Shown piece after piece: positions 6,338-10,812 of a DNA stretch of 10,812 nucleotides. The translations under genes and the position numbers were made by a program. Under the pieces are notes generated by a model, which was given only the letters and a program-made list of their open reading frames with translations, searched no databases and was not told where the DNA came from. The number at the start of each line of letters is the position of its first letter. Position 1 is the stretch's first letter. Source of the stretch: Phycisphaerales bacterium UBA1926 (GTDB taxonomy: Bacteria; Planctomycetota; Phycisphaerae; Phycisphaerales; UBA1924); contig DDFO01000054.1 in the NCBI GenBank assembly GCA_002337215.1, forward strand, positions 77,792 to 88,603. The letters run 5' to 3'.

Positions 6338-8026
6338 TTGAACCCACTCTTCGAACAACGTCGGTACCTGATCCCGTTCAGATCGACTCTGCTCCCGCAG
6401 ATATTCACCGACACGCTCGTGATCGGGGGAGGCGTCGCCGGTCTCCGCGCGGCGATCGAAGCCGCTCGCCCGGACGCCGAGGATGAGCACCCCCCGAGCG
6501 ATGTCATCCTGCTGAGCAAGTCCGACTTCGGGGCCACCAACACGGCTTGGGCGCAGGGCGGTGTTGCCGCCGTGCTCCGCGAAGGGGACTCCTTCGATCA
6601 GCACGCGCGTGACACGATCTCAGCCGGTGCCGGGCTCTGCGATGAAAAAGCAGTGCAGGATTTCGTTCAGCGCGGCGCGACCCGCATCCGCGAGCTCATC
6701 GATTGGGAGATCCGATTCGACCGGGACGAGGACACCAACGAACTGCTGGCCGGTCGCGAGGGCGGGCACACGGCGAGCCGGATCTACCACGCCGACGGTG
6801 ACGCGACAGGCCGTGAGTTCCAACGCGTGCTCGTTGAGCGTGTCCGAGCCGCCGAGAACGTCCGGATCTTCGATGGCTGTTTCGCGCTCGATCTCATTAC
6901 CGCGAGCGACGAGCCCGGGTCACCTGTCCGAGGCGCGATCACCCACCACCCCAGATACGGCCTCCAGATGATCTGGGCAAAGACGACAATCCTCGCGTGC
7001 GGCGGCGCGGGCCAGCTGTACCGCGAAACCACAAACCCACGCGGCGCGACCGCCGACGGCCTCGCCCTCGCCTTCCGCGCCGGGGCGTCGGTCGCTGACA
7101 TGGCATTCGTCCAGTTCCACCCAACGACTCTCTATCTCCCGGGTGCAAACAGGGCCCTGATCAGCGAGGCGGTCCGGGGCGAGGGAGCCCACCTCGTCGA
7201 CGCGAGCGGCCATCGTTTCATGACCGACATCCATGAAATGGCCGAGCTCGCCCCGCGCGACATTGTCAGTCGGGCAATCGTGAGTCGCATCGCCGACCAG
7301 GGCGGCACCAACGTCTGGCTCGACTGCAAGCCGATCGACGGGTTCGCCGCGCGTTTCCCTGGCATCGACGCTGTCCTCAAGCGGTTCGGCATCGACGCGA
7401 GCACCGACCTCGTCCCGGTCCATCCCGCGGCTCACTACTTCGTGGGCGGTGTGCGCGCCGACGCGAACGGTCGAACCGACGTCCCCGGCCTGCTCGCCGC
7501 GGGAGAGGTCGCCTGCACAGGGTTCCACGGTGCAAATCGACTCGCGAGCAATTCCCTGCTGGAGGGCCTTGTCGCCGGAGCGGCGTGCGGCCTCACCGCC
7601 AGGGAGCGGGCCGCGGATCTCTCCAACGCCGGCGGCCCGACCCAGGTCGTCAGCGACATCCGGCCCAGTGAGCAAGGCGAGATCGATCTCATCGACATCC
7701 GATCCAGCCTCCGCAGCGCGATGTGGCGGAATGTCGGTATCCAACGGACTGGCGCGAAAGTCCGCGACACCGTCGACATGTTCGATTTCTGGGCCCGCTA
7801 CACGCTCGATAAAATCTTCGACGAGCCGGAAGCGTGGGAAACCCAGAACCTGCTGATGGTTGGTGCTCTCGTGAGCCGGTCCGCGTTCTGGCGCGGAGAG
7901 AGCCGAGGCTGTCACGCTCGGAGCGACGAACCAAGCTCCAAGGAGGCGTTCGCGGTCCACGATGTCTGGCGTCGGGGCCGGTCGTCACCAGTCACCGTGG
8001 CGCGAGACGAGATCTATTCAAGCTGA
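6338..8026 (+). CDS. nadB: L-aspartate oxidase
   Basis: FAD enzyme that oxidises L-aspartate to iminoaspartate, which NadA turns into quinolinate for NAD; cytosolic. 562 residues, slightly longer than E. coli NadB (540). Seen: the dinucleotide-binding loop TLVIGGGVAGLRAAIEAA (26-43), FGATNTAWAQGGVAAV (64-79), REGGHTASRIYHADGDATG (140-158), QFHPTTLY with His261, APRDIV with Arg307, HPAAHYFVGGV with His366, and GEVACTGFHGANRLASNSLL with Arg401. These correspond to E. coli His244, Arg290, His351 and Arg386, so the active site is complete and separates it from SdhA/FrdA, which it otherwise resembles. The C-terminal helical domain (about 453-545) carries RNVGIQRTG and ESRGCH. The start is a TTG. 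It sits between the DinB-like gene and a lipoprotein gene 14 bases downstream. nadA and nadC are not in the window. Confidence 0.96.
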   Translation: MNPLFEQRRYLIPFRSTLLPQIFTDTLVIGGGVAGLRAAIEAARPDAEDEHPPSDVILLSKSDFGATNTAWAQGGVAAVLREGDSFDQHARDTISAGAGLCDEKAVQDFVQRGATRIRELIDWEIRFDRDEDTNELLAGREGGHTASRIYHADGDATGREFQRVLVERVRAAENVRIFDGCFALDLITASDEPGSPVRGAITHHPRYGLQMIWAKTTILACGGAGQLYRETTNPRGATADGLALAFRAGASVADMAFVQFHPTTLYLPGANRALISEAVRGEGAHLVDASGHRFMTDIHEMAELAPRDIVSRAIVSRIADQGGTNVWLDCKPIDGFAARFPGIDAVLKRFGIDASTDLVPVHPAAHYFVGGVRADANGRTDVPGLLAAGEVACTGFHGANRLASNSLLEGLVAGAACGLTARERAADLSNAGGPTQVVSDIRPSEQGEIDLIDIRSSLRSAMWRNVGIQRTGAKVRDTVDMFDFWARYTLDKIFDEPEAWETQNLLMVGALVSRSAFWRGESRGCHARSDEPSSKEAFAVHDVWRRGRSSPVTVARDEIYSS

Positions 8027-8040
8027 ATGATCGGTGCGGC

Positions 8041-8703
8041 ATGAATCAACGGAACGGGCGATCCGGATCGACAACCACGCTCCAACACTTGCCAATCAAC
8101 CCCAAGGGCCGAGTCACGTCGCGCACCATGATCGGAGCATCAGCCGCCGCCGCGGTGATGGTGGGAAGTCTCACCGCCTGTGTCGAGGTCAACCGCGAGC
8201 CTGTCGGCAAGCCGCTCCTCTCGGGTCTCCAGAGCGGCGGGGGTTTCACCAGCCTCCGCCAGCTCGACGAGAACGGCCAGCCCGCCAGCCCCGCAGGCCT
8301 CGGCACGGGAGCCGACAAACGCACCGTCGCCGAGGACGGCACCGTAATCCTCAGATCGCCGACCATTAGCGACCTGATGCGACACATCCTCGAAACCGTC
8401 GTGAACGACGAAGAAGAACCCTTCACCGAGCATCTGCTCTCATCGGTCACAAAGCGCGAATTTATCGAACGCGGCTACGACCCCGCCGAGGCATTCCGCG
8501 AGCTCAAACGCCGCGAAGACGACGTCCGCGCGCTCTTCCGCGCGATCCCGATCGGCGAGTTCACGCCGGGGGTCATGCTCCGGAACGTCGGGCCCAACAT
8601 GTTCCGCCTCGGCATCAAGGGCGACCCCGACCTCCGATGGTCGTTCATCGACGTCGTCCTCGAAAAAGGGCATTACAAACTCCGATGGCTCGGCCGGGAT
8701 TGA
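8041..8703 (+). CDS. Probable lipoprotein of unknown function
   Basis: 220 residues with no family I recognise. A polar, basic N-terminus (1-29) precedes a hydrophobic stretch IGASAAAAVMVGSLTAC (31-47), where LTAC is a good lipobox with Cys47 as the lipid-modified residue, so the mature protein is probably tethered to a membrane on its outer side. A Gly/Ser/Pro-rich linker runs to about 95. A charged domain follows (105-220) with ILETVVNDEEEPFTEHLLS, a helical FRELKRREDDVRALFRAI, and an Arg/Trp-rich beta end (DLRWSFIDVVLEKGHYKLRW). The n-region is long; a start at the ATG at 8128 is possible but would leave the signal without positive charge. The gene starts 14 bases after nadB and is probably co-transcribed with it, but nothing links its function to NAD synthesis. 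Confidence 0.75.
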   Translation: MNQRNGRSGSTTTLQHLPINPKGRVTSRTMIGASAAAAVMVGSLTACVEVNREPVGKPLLSGLQSGGGFTSLRQLDENGQPASPAGLGTGADKRTVAEDGTVILRSPTISDLMRHILETVVNDEEEPFTEHLLSSVTKREFIERGYDPAEAFRELKRREDDVRALFRAIPIGEFTPGVMLRNVGPNMFRLGIKGDPDLRWSFIDVVLEKGHYKLRWLGRD

Positions 8704-8733
8704 CCCGCGGGCGATCGACGCTTTGCTCTCGCC

Positions 8734-10635
8734 TCATCCCCCGGTCGTCTGCCGGGCTTTCAGCGTCATCGGGACGATGATCTCTTCGCCGTTGCGGATC
8801 ACCGTCAACTCGATCTCGTCACCCGGGTTGTGCGTCGTGAGCATCGGCATCCAATCCTGCACCGTCGCGACAGCCTCGCCGTTCCAGACCGTGATCCGGT
8901 CACCCTCTTTCAGGCCGGCGTCGGCGGCGCTCGTCCCGTCGAAGACCCGCGCGACGACGATACCACCCGCTTCGCCCGAATAGTCACCCGGCGCGATGCC
9001 GACACGGACCTTCACCCCGCCCGGCCCGCCCATCCGCTGGCGCTGGGGTTCATCGTCCTCGGTCTCGGCGTACAGCAGTGCGCCGTCGTTTACCGCGGCC
9101 GCCAATGCGAGGTCCGCCACGAGCGTCGCGATCTTCGCGCCACCCTCGAGATTGATCGTGTCCGCGGTGTCGTCCGGCGTGTGATACTGGTCAGTGATCC
9201 CGGTGAAGAAGAAGAGATTCGGCACATCCTCACCATCGAACGACGCATGGTCCGAACGCCCCGAACCGACAGAGAGACTCGTCTTGATATCGAGACCCGA
9301 CCGCTCGAACGCCGGTGCCGCGAGTTCAGCCAAACCCTCCGACGTTCCCACGCCGCCCGCCTCGAGCGTCTTGCCCAGGCTCCCGATCATGTCCATGTTC
9401 AGCATCAGGTAGTGATCCTCGATGGGGACGACCGGGTTGCGGACATAGTGCCGCGAGCCGATCAGGCCGGATTCCTCGGCGCTGAACGCCAGGAACAGTA
9501 CCGAACGAACCGGACCGTCAAATTCCTCCCAAGACCTGCTCAGCAGCTCCGCCGCGGTCAGCATGCCCGATGTTCCGGAAGCGTTGTCGTCCGCCCCGAG
9601 GTGCAGCTCACCCGGGAACCGAGAGCCGAACGACGCCACACCGAGATGATCGTAGTGCGACCCGACGACGACATACTCGTCGGCCAAGTCGCCGCGCCCA
9701 CGGAGCACTCCGCCGATGTTGCTCGTCATCACAGGCTCACGCTTGATGTCCGCGTCGATTTCGATCGTGACACCCTCAAGCCCCGCGATCGTTGTTCCCT
9801 CGTTCGCCATCGCGATCATTGCAGCGAGCGATCCGCCCCCTCCCGCGCGGACGATCCGGTCTGCTGCCTCGGGGGTCACATGCAGCACGGGGATCCCGAG
9901 CGACCGACCGCCCTGGCTCGTCTCCAGAGTCTGCAGTTCCGCCGTCCGCTCGTCGTCAGCCATCGGCGGGTTGACCAGCAAAATCGCCTCGGCACCCCGG
10001 CTCTCTGCCGCCCTGAATTTGCTCACAAGCGACGCCGCGAACGACCAGCCCTCGTCGGTCCATTTGCTCGTCCCGTCCTCGTCCATGGGCTCGAACCGCA
10101 GCACCATCGCGGCACGGCCGGTCAGATCGGTCTTGCCGTCGTAGCTCGAATAATCATCGCTCCCCTGCGGAATCGAATACCCGACAAACGTCACCGGCAG
10201 CGTCGCCTCGCCCGCCGAACCGTACGCGAGCGCGTTGAAATCAACGCCCGACGCGAACTCCGTCCGCTGGCCGCCCGCGCTCATCGCCATCGACTGCGAC
10301 ACCAGTTCCGATGTCTCCCCGATCCGGAACGGCTGCCGCCAGGTCGCCGCACCGCCCTCGTCCTCGAACGCGGGCTCAAGCCCAAGACGATCGAAATGGA
10401 ACTCGATGTACTGCGCCGCCTTCTCTATCCCCTCGGTGCCCGGTTTGCGCCCTTGCATGAATTCGTTCGCGAGCGTGAACAGGTGCTGCGAATAGAGGGC
10501 CGTTTCCATATCGGTCGCGGCGGGGAGGCCCGTGGACCGAACATCCGCCGAGGCGCACGCCGAGGGCCCACCCGCGAGGACGATGCCGAAAGAAGACGAG
10601 AGGATCAGAGTCCGGGCGACAGAAGAAAAACGCAT
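8734..10635 (-). CDS. Secreted M28 zinc aminopeptidase with PA and PDZ domains
   Basis: 633 residues. A signal peptide (basic MRFSSVART, hydrophobic core 9-22, probable cleavage near ACASA|DV at 30) sends it out of the cytoplasm. A protease-associated (PA) domain lies inserted near 140-290. The M28 catalytic domain has all expected ligands: GSHYDHLG (His327, with Asp329), LGADDNASG (bridging Asp350), SAEESGLIG (catalytic Glu387, ligand Glu388), NMDMIG (Asp415) and QYHTPDD (His485). It should therefore be an active two-zinc exopeptidase releasing N-terminal amino acids. A Gly-rich linker precedes a C-terminal PDZ domain at about 545-625 (SAADAGLKEGDRITVWNGEAV). The ATG at 10635 is preceded by GGAGG at six bases. 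It converges on the lipoprotein gene, 30 bases away. The PSAC near residue 27 is a poor lipobox, so a soluble periplasmic or exported form is favoured. Confidence 0.94.
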   Translation of the reverse strand: MRFSSVARTLILSSSFGIVLAGGPSACASADVRSTGLPAATDMETALYSQHLFTLANEFMQGRKPGTEGIEKAAQYIEFHFDRLGLEPAFEDEGGAATWRQPFRIGETSELVSQSMAMSAGGQRTEFASGVDFNALAYGSAGEATLPVTFVGYSIPQGSDDYSSYDGKTDLTGRAAMVLRFEPMDEDGTSKWTDEGWSFAASLVSKFRAAESRGAEAILLVNPPMADDERTAELQTLETSQGGRSLGIPVLHVTPEAADRIVRAGGGGSLAAMIAMANEGTTIAGLEGVTIEIDADIKREPVMTSNIGGVLRGRGDLADEYVVVGSHYDHLGVASFGSRFPGELHLGADDNASGTSGMLTAAELLSRSWEEFDGPVRSVLFLAFSAEESGLIGSRHYVRNPVVPIEDHYLMLNMDMIGSLGKTLEAGGVGTSEGLAELAAPAFERSGLDIKTSLSVGSGRSDHASFDGEDVPNLFFFTGITDQYHTPDDTADTINLEGGAKIATLVADLALAAAVNDGALLYAETEDDEPQRQRMGGPGGVKVRVGIAPGDYSGEAGGIVVARVFDGTSAADAGLKEGDRITVWNGEAVATVQDWMPMLTTHNPGDEIELTVIRNGEEIIVPMTLKARQTTGG

Positions 10636-10641
10636 GTTGGG

Positions 10642-10646
10642 CCTCC
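10642..10646 (-). promoter_or_regulatory. Shine-Dalgarno site of the M28 peptidase gene
   Basis: GGAGG on the minus strand, six bases before the ATG at 10635. It supports that start, which also gives the expected signal peptide. Confidence 0.75.
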
Positions 10647-10812
10647 AGTGGGGTGTCGAGATCAGGAGTTTAGCCTGTTCGATTCCGGGCCTCCCAAATC
10701 ACCCAGACGCCGTCTTCCGAACCTCGATCGGCATCGGATCGGCCGTATGCTTCGAAGTCCATCCGGCAACGTGCCCGCCCCGCCCGCAAGAACCCACACG
10801 CGCCGCGCTCGC
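10647..10812. other. Right-hand edge with no confirmed gene
   Basis: This stretch lies upstream of the M28 peptidase. A minus-strand frame is open from the window edge to a TAA at 10670-10672 and reads about 47 codons ending DGVWVIWEARNRTG. It could be the 3' end of an upstream gene, 34 bases before the peptidase ATG. The other two minus frames are also open for 37 to 49 codons, so openness proves nothing here. A weak promoter-like TAAACT lies near 10667-10672 on the minus strand, with a poor -35. I cannot choose between an intergenic promoter region and a gene end. Confidence 0.3.

Noticed and set aside
6920..7960. Long minus-strand open frame opposite nadB
   Set aside because: It lies wholly inside a gene with a complete set of L-aspartate oxidase motifs; no domain or ribosome site supports the antisense frame.
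8704..8733. Bidirectional terminator between the convergent lipoprotein and M28 genes
   Set aside because: Only an 8-base palindrome (CCCGCGGG) is present, without a loop or T-run, so there is no intrinsic terminator to support.
10546..10563. Possible lipobox (PSAC) in the M28 peptidase signal peptide
   Set aside because: Pro at the -3 position is not a normal lipobox residue, and an ordinary signal peptidase site follows (ASA|DV).
10671..10700. tRNA T-arm-like GTTCGATTCC
   Set aside because: The flanking bases do not form the T stem, and no anticodon or acceptor arm can be drawn upstream.
1..10812. Mobile element, defence system, CRISPR array or prophage
   Set aside because: No transposase, integrase, nuclease-type defence gene, regularly spaced repeat or tRNA-flanking repeat is visible; gene content and base use look uniform and chromosomal.

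Overview
The window is GC-rich, almost fully coding, and looks like an ordinary chromosomal stretch of a planctomycete, most likely of the Phycisphaerae type. This placement is an inference. It rests on the high GC, the mix of strong and weak Shine-Dalgarno sites, the TTG starts, and a membrane-anchored protein with the pseudopilin-like C-terminal pattern ([10 protein letters not shown]...VPVDRFSG...LYSVG) common in planctomycete genomes. No phylogeny could be run. I see no tRNA, rRNA, CRISPR array, insertion sequence, phage gene or other sign of mobility.

Region 1 (window edge to 5584, minus strand) is a six-gene co-oriented block, read from right to left. It holds a YciA-type acyl-CoA thioesterase, a STAS-domain (anti-sigma-factor antagonist type) protein, PurN, a secreted TPR/zinc-peptidase/PDZ protein, a membrane-anchored protein of unknown function, and thymidylate synthase ThyA, whose C-terminus lies beyond the left edge. 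Gaps are 15 bases, a 4-base ATGA overlap, about 13 bases (start uncertain), about 66 bases and 23 bases. The first three genes, and probably all six, could be co-transcribed. Two genes serve nucleotide synthesis (purine formyl transfer and dTMP synthesis, both folate-dependent); the others have no obvious pathway link to them.

Region 2 (5585-5640) is a 56-base divergent intergenic region between the thioesterase and a DinB-fold gene. It carries a perfect 16-base palindrome at 5614-5629, the most distinctive non-coding signal in the window.

Region 3 (5641-8703, plus strand) holds a DinB-like putative metalloprotein with a Cys-rich tail, NadB (L-aspartate oxidase, first step of bacterial NAD synthesis) starting at a TTG, and a probable lipoprotein of unknown function. 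Spacings are 52 and 14 bases.

Region 4 (8734-10635, minus strand) is a secreted M28 zinc aminopeptidase with a PA domain and a C-terminal PDZ domain, converging on the lipoprotein gene with only 30 bases between them. The last 177 bases hold its ribosome binding site and no gene I can confirm.

I did not find a convincing undescribed system. The points worth a second look are the palindrome, the mixed operon with a STAS protein between metabolic genes, the two secreted zinc peptidases that both end in PDZ domains, and two uncharacterised envelope proteins.
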